Positions 1-6,127 of a DNA stretch of 6,211 nt are shown here, in pieces; position 1 is the first letter of the stretch, and each line of letters begins with the position of its first letter. Origin of the DNA: DATELY01 sp035276085 (GTDB taxonomy: Bacteria > Pseudomonadota > Gammaproteobacteria > Steroidobacterales > Steroidobacteraceae); NCBI GenBank assembly GCA_035276085.1, contig DATELY010000283.1:1-6211 (forward strand), in the 5' to 3' direction. A program made the position numbers and the translations under genes. The notes below the pieces were generated by a model, which worked only from the letters and a program-made list of their open reading frames with translations, ran no database searches and had not been told where the DNA came from.

Positions 1-137
1 GCGGCCCTGGCGGCCTGCGAGCTCGCTTCGCTTGTTCTTCCTTCAACCCATAGCTACGGCTATGGGTTTCAGTCCAGAACGGCGCGAATCAACCTCGCAG
101 ACTCGCCATGCCTCGCGATCCCTGTGAGAAATGCGGG
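1..137. other. Left-edge segment with no supportable gene
   Basis: Apart from the hairpin at 45-68, nothing here can be assigned. All three plus-strand frames are open at the left edge and close at TAG 51-53, TGA 125-127 and TAG 139-141. The end of a plus-strand gene entering the window is therefore possible, but no peptide is recognisable. On the minus strand only a TTG at 46-44 could start a frame running off the left edge, and it has no convincing ribosome binding site. I call no gene here. Confidence 0.5.
45..68. terminator. Perfect 10-bp stem-loop downstream of iorB, possible terminator
   Basis: AACCCATAGC (45-54) and GCTATGGGTT (59-68) are exact reverse complements around the four-base loop TACG. 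Read on the plus strand the RNA would be a C(UACG)G hairpin, which belongs to the exceptionally stable UNCG tetraloop class. Read on the minus strand, the direction of iorB, the loop is CGTA. The hairpin lies about 70 bp past the iorB stop, so it could end or protect the iorAB transcript. It could also serve a plus-strand gene entering from the left. Neither side has a good U-tract: TTTC follows on the plus strand and GAAGG on the minus strand. The structure is directly visible, but terminator function is uncertain. It could instead be a dispersed palindromic repeat. Confidence 0.4.
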
Positions 138-1604
138 CTAGCGTGATTGCAGTGCCTGCTCGCGCGCTTCGCGCAGCAGGCCTGCAGCCCGAGGCGTGCC
201 CGCTGAGGATCGATACACGGCAAGCGCGCGATTGAAGTTTTCCAGCCCGTGTTCGAACGTGTCTCCGTATCCCTTGATCAGTCGCTGGCAGCGGATGATC
301 TCGAGTGCGGCCGGCTTGTCGCTCGCGGCAGTCGTGATTGCCAGGTCCAACCATGCCTGGATCCGGTTGTGTTCCTCGGCATAGCGCAGTGTCGTGCGTC
401 GCCACCGACGCAGTGACGCAAGCAGTGACAACAACAGGAACCCCGAGAGCGAAGTGGTTTCGACAAAGCGTCCCTTGACGAAGAATCGTCCGAACAAGCG
501 GTGCGCCGTCGGGCTGGCCAGCAGCCGCCGTCCCAGCGCGTGCGGCAGCGTTTCGCAAATTTCGCGAAAGCGTGGGTGCATGAACTCGGTGATGCCGACC
601 ACCTGATCGGCTTTCACTCGCATCTCGTTCCGCACCCTTTGAATACGGCTGCCGCGGATCTTCAAGTCGGCAACACGGATCGTATCTTCGTACGTCATCC
701 ACAACGCCAGATATCTGGCCGCCTCACGCGTCATCGCCCAGTGCTCCCGGCCGTCATCGACGGCACGCACGGATGCGAGCTGATCCAGGTAGTACGCCGC
801 GTACGCCGGGTCCTGGTAGTCCATCAAGCGTCGCACGCCTTCGAGCGCGAAGCGGTGAGCGGGCGAGGGCAGTTCGGCAAAGACTCTGGCCGCAAGGTGT
901 CGGCCCTGCGCCGTCGTCGGGTGCGGTAGTTCTTCAACCGTTTGCGTGGCCGTGTCGTTGACCTGCTTGACGCCACTGCGACCGGCGTGAAATCCAGATA
1001 AGTTGCCATCGACCGCCTTGCCGCCGGAGCGGATTGCGTCCACATACGCCTCGACGGCAAACGGTAGTGCGCCCGAACCCGCCAGCGCTCCGAACATGAC
1101 GGCACTGATGCCACAGCCCGTTGCCTCCGCGACCGCGGCCATGTCCAATCCGATGAAGCGCTTCGCGCGTTGCGCGGCAGCGGAGAGCACAGGTTCGCTG
1201 GACGCTATGCCGTCTCCCCGCGCCGCTTTCTCGGAGATGGCGTAGACGCGATGCGTGGACGCAATGAGCGTCGTGAGCTCGCGGGTGACAAAGCCACGCA
1301 CGATGGCGCGGCCCGCTTCCATCAACTCGGACGCGATCACTACGTCGAGGTCCCCCTGCATCGGCGTCAGCGACAACACCGGCTCGGGATCTCCTTCGGT
1401 CCACGGAATCATCTCGACGTAGTAGACCGTCGAACCGGTTCGTTGAGCGACCCCGGGCACCGAGGTGGCCTGTGCGCGATAGCCCGACCGGTTACCCAGT
1501 TCGGTAATCCAAGCGGTCAATACGCCGCCGCCCTGTCCACCGAGTGCCAGGATGGCGATGGTGATGCGACGCCGCGGCAGGCCGGATGCCGATGAATGCG
1601 TCAA
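138..1604 (-). CDS. iorB: Indolepyruvate oxidoreductase subunit beta family protein (IorB type, long form)
   Basis: This is the partner subunit of the thiamine-diphosphate 2-oxoacid oxidoreductase encoded just upstream by iorA. It is a cytoplasmic protein of 488 residues from the proposed TTG start. Residues about 14-210 form the pyruvate:ferredoxin oxidoreductase gamma-type domain, with the glycine-rich GGQGGG at 22-27 and the family segment GVAQRTGSTVYY at 51-62. Archaeal IorB is only about 200 residues. The extra C-terminal half (about 230-488) resembles the tail of the fused proteobacterial IorAB enzymes (a DUF6537-like region), including a DYQDPAYAAYY segment (262-272) and a KGYGDTFEHG segment (444-453). 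The start was chosen at TTG 1604-1602 because GGGAGG lies four bases upstream and the start overlaps the iorA stop. An in-frame ATG at 1736 would add 44 residues lying wholly inside iorA and unlike the family N-terminus. The family is clear. The substrate (arylpyruvate or arylglyoxylate) cannot be read from the sequence. Confidence 0.9.
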   Translation of the reverse strand: MTHSSASGLPRRRITIAILALGGQGGGVLTAWITELGNRSGYRAQATSVPGVAQRTGSTVYYVEMIPWTEGDPEPVLSLTPMQGDLDVVIASELMEAGRAIVRGFVTRELTTLIASTHRVYAISEKAARGDGIASSEPVLSAAAQRAKRFIGLDMAAVAEATGCGISAVMFGALAGSGALPFAVEAYVDAIRSGGKAVDGNLSGFHAGRSGVKQVNDTATQTVEELPHPTTAQGRHLAARVFAELPSPAHRFALEGVRRLMDYQDPAYAAYYLDQLASVRAVDDGREHWAMTREAARYLALWMTYEDTIRVADLKIRGSRIQRVRNEMRVKADQVVGITEFMHPRFREICETLPHALGRRLLASPTAHRLFGRFFVKGRFVETTSLSGFLLLSLLASLRRWRRTTLRYAEEHNRIQAWLDLAITTAASDKPAALEIIRCQRLIKGYGDTFEHGLENFNRALAVYRSSAGTPRAAGLLREAREQALQSR

Positions 1605-1614
1605 AATGCCTCCC
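1601..1614 (-). promoter_or_regulatory. iorA/iorB junction: Shine-Dalgarno and TTG start overlapping the iorA stop
   Basis: On the minus strand GGGAGG (1614-1609) is followed after four bases by TTGA (1604-1601). TTG is the proposed iorB start and TGA is the iorA stop, so they share two bases. This is the TTG version of the common ATGA overlap and suggests translational coupling, giving balanced subunits. No ATG lies nearby in the iorB frame downstream before the conserved domain begins. Confidence 0.75.
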
Positions 1615-3730
1615 GTGTGCGTCGCACCTGAGCTCTTCGCTGCAGCCACTCGATGACGAACGTTCGTGCCGCGGCGCGCCAGCGGTCGAAACGAGTTGGA
1701 TTCGTGACGACCCGCGCGCGATAGAAGCTCGGGCACAGCACGGCCGCATGGCTTGCTTCACCGCACAGGCCGCAACCGACGCAATCGTTCTGGACGTGTG
1801 CCACGGGATCTTCCCGCAGTGGATCCGGGTTGGGCTTGATGGTCAGTGACGGACAACCCGATATTCGAATGCAACTGTGGTCGCCCGTGCACGTTTCGGG
1901 ATCTACGCCGAAGCGGTCCTTGGCGGAGCGCTTGCCTGCCTTGATTGCAGCGGCAACCAGCGGCCCTTCGCGCCGTTGTTTGTTGAGCATGCATTCGGAT
2001 TGAGCGACGATGACCTTCGGGCCTTTCTCGCGATCGGTCACGGCCGCGCGCAGCGCCTGCCTCATGGCAGCCACGTCGTAGGTACGCGTCAGCGTACGCA
2101 CGTTTTTCACGCCGACCCCGCGTACCGCGCGTTCGATGGGATTGCCGGTGTTGCGCTGAGGTACGCTGGTGTTGGAGGACAGATTGCTCTGACCGCCTGT
2201 CGCCGCCGAGTAGCCGTTGTCGACGATGACCGTGACGGTGTCGTCCCTGTTGAATGCCGCATTGCCGATGCCGGAGGTGAGGCCGTTATGCCAGAAGCCG
2301 CCATCACCCATGATTGCGATCGCCGGTTTTCCCGCTGACGAAAACGCCGATGCGGACGCCGTTCCCAAGCCATAACCGACGGTCGTATTGCCGATATTGA
2401 AGGGCGCAAGTGTCGAGAACAGGTGGCATCCGATATCTGCCGAGACATGCGACGGCCCCAGCTCGCGTTCCTCCAACTTCATCGCAGTGAAGATCGGCCG
2501 TTCAGGGCAGCCGGTGCAGAATCCGGGTGCGCGCGCCGGTACGAGCGCGGCCAGCGCTGCATCGGGGTTCGAGGGGGGCGCTGCAGTCGATCCGATGAGA
2601 TCGGGCCGCCAGCGCCGCAGGAACTTGATGAGGCCGGAGTGCATGACCTGACTCGTGTATTCACCTGCGCGCGGCAGGACACTCTTGCCTTCGAGCTGAG
2701 TCGTCACGCCTTCCCGACGCAACACCGAACTCAGTTCGTGCTCCATGAATTCGGGTTGTCCTTCTTCCACGAGCAGGACCGCCCGCTTATTGGCACAGAA
2801 CGACAGGATCTCCTCGGGCAGCAGGGGATAGGTCACATTGAGGCACAGAATCGGCAAGCGGCTGGCCCCGTAGCAATCGGACAGCCCTTCCAGCTCGAGC
2901 GCACGGTTCAAACCGTTGAACAGACCTCCCTGAACGATGATTCCCACCTCTTCGTCCGCAGGTCCGAAGTGCTCATTGAGTTGGGCGGCGGCGATGTACT
3001 GGAGTGCGGCAGGCCGGCGCTTGGTCACCTTTTCCACTTCATGCGCAAACAGCGCCGGAGGCAGAACGATCCGGTCCGTATCGCGGCGCGGGTGAGCGGC
3101 GGCCTCGCTCAAGCTCATCGTCGGTCGAAGATTGTTGCGTGCGATGAAACTCCCCGTGACGTGGCAGGCACGAATGCGCAACTGCAACAGAACCGGCGTA
3201 TTGGATGCTTCGGACAGCTCGAATCCCTTCTCCACCGTACGCACGATCGTCGTCAGATTCGGTCGCGGATCGAGCAGCCAGAGCTGCGATTTCATGGCGA
3301 AGGCGTGGGTACGCTCCTGCACGATCGAAGAGCCTTCGCCGTAGTCTTCGCCGATGATGACCAGCGCGCCGCCGACGACACCTGCGCTGGCGACGTTCGA
3401 CAAGGCATCAGATGCGACGTTCGTGCCCACGATGGACTTCCATGCCACGGCACCGCGCAGTGGATAGTTGATCGAGGCGCTCAACATTGCGGCAGCACCG
3501 GCTTCGCTGGCATTGGCCTCGAAGCGGACGCCGAGCTCGCGCAGCAAGTCACCGGCGTCGTCGAAGACGTCCATGAGATGGCTGATGGGTGCGCCTTGAT
3601 AACCGCCCACGTAGGCCACACCCGCCTGCAGCAGTGCCTTGGTGACGGCAAGAATGCCCTCGCCCTCGAACACCTGATTGGCGCCGAGGCGCAGGTTCTC
3701 CACCTCCTTCTTGAAAGAACGCTCCGCCAT
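1601..3730 (-). CDS. iorA: Indolepyruvate ferredoxin oxidoreductase subunit alpha (IorA), thiamine-diphosphate/Fe-S
   Basis: This is the catalytic subunit of a 2-oxoacid:acceptor oxidoreductase. The family decarboxylates an aryl 2-oxoacid on thiamine diphosphate, passes electrons through Fe-S clusters and forms the acyl-CoA. The 709-residue protein reads in order: an N-terminal pyrimidine-binding domain (about 16-200) with GGYQGAPISHLMD at 42-54 and a likely activating glutamate E76; a middle domain (about 240-375); PGFCTGCPER at 402-411; and the pyrophosphate-binding domain with GDG 476-478 and DN 504-505, which bind the Mg-diphosphate. The C-terminal ferredoxin-like part has C614, D617, C620, C626 and then C650, C653, C656, C666. 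The first motif carries Asp where the standard CxxCxxC has its second Cys. The ATG at 3730 is supported by the familiar MAERSF opening, though GAGG sits only two bases upstream. It is first in the operon, before iorB. Phenylpyruvate/indolepyruvate are the classical substrates, and phenylglyoxylate is suggested only by context. Confidence 0.93.
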   Translation of the reverse strand: MAERSFKKEVENLRLGANQVFEGEGILAVTKALLQAGVAYVGGYQGAPISHLMDVFDDAGDLLRELGVRFEANASEAGAAAMLSASINYPLRGAVAWKSIVGTNVASDALSNVASAGVVGGALVIIGEDYGEGSSIVQERTHAFAMKSQLWLLDPRPNLTTIVRTVEKGFELSEASNTPVLLQLRIRACHVTGSFIARNNLRPTMSLSEAAAHPRRDTDRIVLPPALFAHEVEKVTKRRPAALQYIAAAQLNEHFGPADEEVGIIVQGGLFNGLNRALELEGLSDCYGASRLPILCLNVTYPLLPEEILSFCANKRAVLLVEEGQPEFMEHELSSVLRREGVTTQLEGKSVLPRAGEYTSQVMHSGLIKFLRRWRPDLIGSTAAPPSNPDAALAALVPARAPGFCTGCPERPIFTAMKLEERELGPSHVSADIGCHLFSTLAPFNIGNTTVGYGLGTASASAFSSAGKPAIAIMGDGGFWHNGLTSGIGNAAFNRDDTVTVIVDNGYSAATGGQSNLSSNTSVPQRNTGNPIERAVRGVGVKNVRTLTRTYDVAAMRQALRAAVTDREKGPKVIVAQSECMLNKQRREGPLVAAAIKAGKRSAKDRFGVDPETCTGDHSCIRISGCPSLTIKPNPDPLREDPVAHVQNDCVGCGLCGEASHAAVLCPSFYRARVVTNPTRFDRWRAAARTFVIEWLQRRAQVRRTREAF

Positions 3731-3787
3731 TGCCTCAGTCCGACTTGCGCTGCGCTGTACACATCGCGCTAGGGTTGCCGCCGGCTG

Positions 3788-3806
3788 CTCAATCCGTCAA
3801 ATTGAG
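3788..3806. promoter_or_regulatory. Candidate LysR-type operator (perfect inverted repeat)
   Basis: CTCAAT (3788-3793) and ATTGAG (3801-3806) are exact inverted copies separated by seven bases. They satisfy the LysR-family T-N11-A rule twice (T3789 to A3801, T3793 to A3805). The dyad lies in the 108-bp region between the divergent iorA and lysR starts, 58 bp from the iorA ATG and about 33 bp from the lysR start. That position suits autoregulation plus control of iorA. A minus-strand TTGACG (3800-3795) inside the dyad could be a -35 for iorA, but no good -10 follows at normal spacing, as is often seen at activator-dependent promoters. Binding is inferred from symmetry and position. Confidence 0.6.
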
Positions 3807-3838
3807 AATTCGTAGTATCCAAATAGTCTTCACCGATA

Positions 3839-4777
3839 GTGGTCAACGATATCGGCTCTGGCCGCCAGCGGCACCGAATTGACTTGAATCTTGTGCGCGT
3901 GTTCGTGGCTGTCTTCGAGACACGAAGCGTGACGCAGGCAGCGCAGCGTCTGTGCGTGGCACAACCGACGGTCAGCTACGGGCTCGCGGAACTGCGGCGC
4001 ACGCTGCAGGACACGCTCTTCGTGCGCACCAGGGAAGGCATGATGCCGACCGTGCATGCCGAGCAGATTTATCGCGAATTCGCCGCGGCGCTCCTGCGGG
4101 TGGACAATGCCCTGGAAGAATCACGCCACTTCGCACCCGCAAGCTCGCAGCGGCGGTTCGTGCTCGCGATGTCCGATATCGGCGAGATGGTGTTCCTGCC
4201 GCCGATCATGGAGCGCATTCACGCACGGGCGCCCAACGTCGGCGTGGAGGTCGTCGAGACGACGCTTCCCGACCTTGGGCGCCGGTTGGCGACGGGCGAG
4301 GTCAGCGCCGCCATCGGCAATCTTCCCGGCTTGCTTGCCGAAACGGTCACTCAGGACTTGTTCGAGGAGCGATACGTCTGCCTGCTGCGCAAGAAGCACA
4401 GCGTCATCGGTCGCAAGCTGTCGCTCGAGAGCTTCCAGGAAGCCGATCACGTGCTGGTCGCTTCGAGTTTCTCGGGTCACAACCTGGTGGAAGAGCTATT
4501 GCAGAAGCGCCATGGCATCCAACGCAAGATTGCGCTGCGACTGCCGCACTTTACAGTGCTCGCGCGGTTGATCGCGACCAGCGATCTGCTGGCCACGCTC
4601 CCGTTCCATGCGGCAAAGCTGCTCGCATCCTACGAAGACATTCGAACGCTCGAATTGCCCGTCTCCGTTCCCACGTTCCAGGTGCGTCTGCACTGGCACG
4701 AGCGCAGCAGCGACAATCCAGCCAATAAATGGTTACGCGACACCATCATCGATGCGCTGAGCGGCTTCCACCGTTGA
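3839..4777 (+). CDS. LysR-family transcriptional regulator
   Basis: This is a DNA-binding regulator of 312 residues, a normal LysR length. The winged helix-turn-helix covers about residues 15-74, opening with DLNLVRVF and containing SVTQAAQRLCVAQPTVSYGL (30-49) as the helix-turn-helix. The effector-binding periplasmic-binding-protein fold follows at about 105-308, starting RRFVLAMSDIGEMVFLPP. That opening resembles the NodD/NahR/DntR branch, several members of which respond to aromatic acids. The start is taken as GTG 3839, because a stop lies in frame at 3824 and later starts would cut into the DNA-binding domain. No clear Shine-Dalgarno is visible. The gene is divergent from iorAB and precedes the mandelate genes on the same strand, so it may control both. 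The ligand is unknown; mandelate, phenylglyoxylate or a downstream CoA ester are guesses from context. Confidence 0.93.
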   Translation: MVNDIGSGRQRHRIDLNLVRVFVAVFETRSVTQAAQRLCVAQPTVSYGLAELRRTLQDTLFVRTREGMMPTVHAEQIYREFAAALLRVDNALEESRHFAPASSQRRFVLAMSDIGEMVFLPPIMERIHARAPNVGVEVVETTLPDLGRRLATGEVSAAIGNLPGLLAETVTQDLFEERYVCLLRKKHSVIGRKLSLESFQEADHVLVASSFSGHNLVEELLQKRHGIQRKIALRLPHFTVLARLIATSDLLATLPFHAAKLLASYEDIRTLELPVSVPTFQVRLHWHERSSDNPANKWLRDTIIDALSGFHR

Positions 4778-4814
4778 GCGGGCCGCGCTCTATCTAGCCG
4801 GTCTATATCAGCGC

Positions 4815-4828
4815 ATCGATTTTTCGAT
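4815..4828. promoter_or_regulatory. Small dyad abutting the mdlB promoter, possible operator
   Basis: ATCGA (4815-4819) and TCGAT (4824-4828) are exact inverted repeats around TTTT. The same stretch can be read as a direct repeat of TCGATTT at 4816-4822 and 4824-4830. It touches the proposed -35 of the mdlB promoter. It does not match the CTCAAT/ATTGAG dyad upstream of lysR. A five-base arm can occur by chance, so this is only a candidate site. Confidence 0.25.
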
Positions 4829-4858
4829 TTGACCCTGTTGCGGCATCTTCGTTACAAG
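4829..4858 (+). promoter_or_regulatory. Candidate sigma70 promoter for mdlB
   Basis: TTGACC (4829-4834, five of six to the -35 consensus) and TACAAG (4853-4858, four of six to the -10) are separated by 18 bases. Transcription would start near 4865, about 40 bases before the mdlB ATG. The TTG that could open a longer mdlB frame is the first triplet of this -35 box, which argues against that longer start. No strong terminator was found between lysR and this site, so read-through from lysR is also possible. Confidence 0.45.
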
Positions 4859-4903
4859 ATCCGGATCAAGCTGCCACTTCGAAAGCTCGCGGGTCGCACG
4901 GGG

Positions 4904-6055
4904 ATGACACTGCTCACCATCGAGGAATTCAGGCGATCCGCCCGCAAAGCCCTGCCTCGTTTCGTATTCGACTATGTGGATGGCGGTGCGGAGAGCGAAG
5001 ACTGTCTGTCGCGCAACACGTGCGATCTACGCCATCTGCACCTCGTGCCCAAATGCATGCGCGACACGCGCTCGATCGACACCTCGATCGATGTGTTTGC
5101 TGCTCACTGGAAAGCTCCGCTCGGCATCGCACCCACGGGCCTGAATGGCTTGGTGCGTCCGCATGGAGATCTCATGATGGCGAAGGCCGCGGCGGACGCG
5201 GGAATTCCATTCGTGCTTTCGACGGCATCCAATGAGCGCCTCGAGGCGGTACGTGCTGCCGCGCCGAGCGGCATCCAGTGGCTTCAGCTCTACGTCGTGA
5301 AAGACCGTGGCATCGCCGAACAACTGCTCAAGCGTGCACACCGTGAGAATTATGGCGCGCTGGTGGTGACGGTCGATTGCCAGGTCGGTGGCTATCGCCT
5401 GCGCGACCTTCGCAATGGATTTCGGCTGCCGTTTCGCCCGGGGCCGCGAACGTTACTCGACATACTCCTGCATCCCGGGTGGCTTGCACGAGTGGTGCGG
5501 CACGGTGCGCCGAACTTCGTCAACCTGGCAGCTTCAGATGCCAAGGGGGTTTCGGCGCAGGTCCAGGCCGCATTGCTCTCGCGCAACATGGACTGCGGTT
5601 TCGTCTGGGACAACCTGGACTGGATTCGCACCTTGTGGCACGGCCCCTTACTACTGAAAGGGATTCTGCATCCGGAAGACGCCAGGCGAGCAGTCCGCGC
5701 GGGAGTGGACGGTTTGATCGTTTCCAATCACGGCGGCCGCCAGCTCGATGCGGCACCGTCTGCCATCGCGGCGCTTCCCGCGGTGCTCGAGGCTGTCGGC
5801 AACCAAGTGCCCGTGTTCATCGACAGCGGCTTTCGCAGCGGCGATGACGTGGTCAAGGCCCTGGCTCTGGGTGCGCGCGCCGTGTTTGTCGGGCGACCGC
5901 CGCTGTACGGGCTCGCGTGCGCGGGGCAGGCCGGCGTGAATGGCGTGCTGAACCTGCTGCTCGAGCAGTTGGTTCGTACGATGACGATGATCGGCGCCGC
6001 CAGCATCCAAGACATCGACCAGCAGCATCTGATGGCGAATCCATTTGCACATTAG
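4904..6055 (+). CDS. mdlB: FMN-dependent (S)-mandelate dehydrogenase (MdlB-like)
   Basis: A member of the FMN 2-hydroxy acid dehydrogenase family, predicted to oxidise (S)-mandelate to phenylglyoxylate and pass electrons to the quinone pool. From ATG 4904 it has 383 residues, against about 393 for P. putida MdlB. Active-site features are intact: Y24 in the FDYVDGGAE segment, PTGLNG 77-82, QLY 128-130, TVD 156-158, R165, K252, the catalytic base H276 with R279 in SNHGGRQLD, and the FMN phosphate-binding segments DSGFRSGDD (307-315) and GR 330-331. Residues about 175-215 correspond to the membrane-association segment of MdlB, and QAALLSRNMD (221-230) closely resembles the MdlB sequence I recall. 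The longer frame from TTG 4829 adds 25 basic residues unlike the family and overlaps a promoter box. The Shine-Dalgarno is weak. A mandelate racemase gene follows after 72 bp, supporting mandelate over lactate or glycolate as substrate. Confidence 0.87.
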   Translation: MTLLTIEEFRRSARKALPRFVFDYVDGGAESEDCLSRNTCDLRHLHLVPKCMRDTRSIDTSIDVFAAHWKAPLGIAPTGLNGLVRPHGDLMMAKAAADAGIPFVLSTASNERLEAVRAAAPSGIQWLQLYVVKDRGIAEQLLKRAHRENYGALVVTVDCQVGGYRLRDLRNGFRLPFRPGPRTLLDILLHPGWLARVVRHGAPNFVNLAASDAKGVSAQVQAALLSRNMDCGFVWDNLDWIRTLWHGPLLLKGILHPEDARRAVRAGVDGLIVSNHGGRQLDAAPSAIAALPAVLEAVGNQVPVFIDSGFRSGDDVVKALALGARAVFVGRPPLYGLACAGQAGVNGVLNLLLEQLVRTMTMIGAASIQDIDQQHLMANPFAH

Positions 6056-6127
6056 CGACATTACCCGGCAACCAGCCGTAGGGCTGCCGCCTCGACACAT
6101 TCACCAGCCGCAATCGAAGTGAACGCC

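Noticed and set aside
1..46. Possible minus-strand gene starting at TTG 46-44 and leaving the window
   Set aside because: There are only about 15 codons, no proper Shine-Dalgarno and no recognisable peptide.
43..702. Long minus-strand open frame overlapping the 3' half of iorB
   Set aside because: It lies in another frame of the same strand as iorB, has no recognisable domain and is expected by chance in GC-rich DNA.
3701..3709. AAGGAGGTG on the minus strand inside the start of iorA, looking like a perfect Shine-Dalgarno
   Set aside because: It encodes Lys-Glu-Val at codons 8-10 of the conserved N-terminus. Only a CTG follows at suitable spacing, so an alternative start is unlikely.
2423..3772. 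449-codon plus-strand open frame antisense to iorA
   Set aside because: It is entirely antisense to a gene with an intact family-wide motif set. Its composition is typical of a shadow frame and no motif is visible.
4759..4790. Imperfect inverted repeat at the lysR 3' end as a terminator
   Set aside because: The stem needs a bulge, has a 16-base loop and lacks a U-tract.
4829..4903. TTG start giving mdlB a 25-residue basic N-terminal extension
   Set aside because: The extension is unlike the family, lacks a ribosome binding site and overlaps the likely promoter. The ATG at 4904 gives the normal family N-terminus.
6066..6094. CGGC...GCCG stem after mdlB as a terminator
   Set aside because: The stem is bulged with no U-tract, and the short gap before mdlA fits co-transcription.
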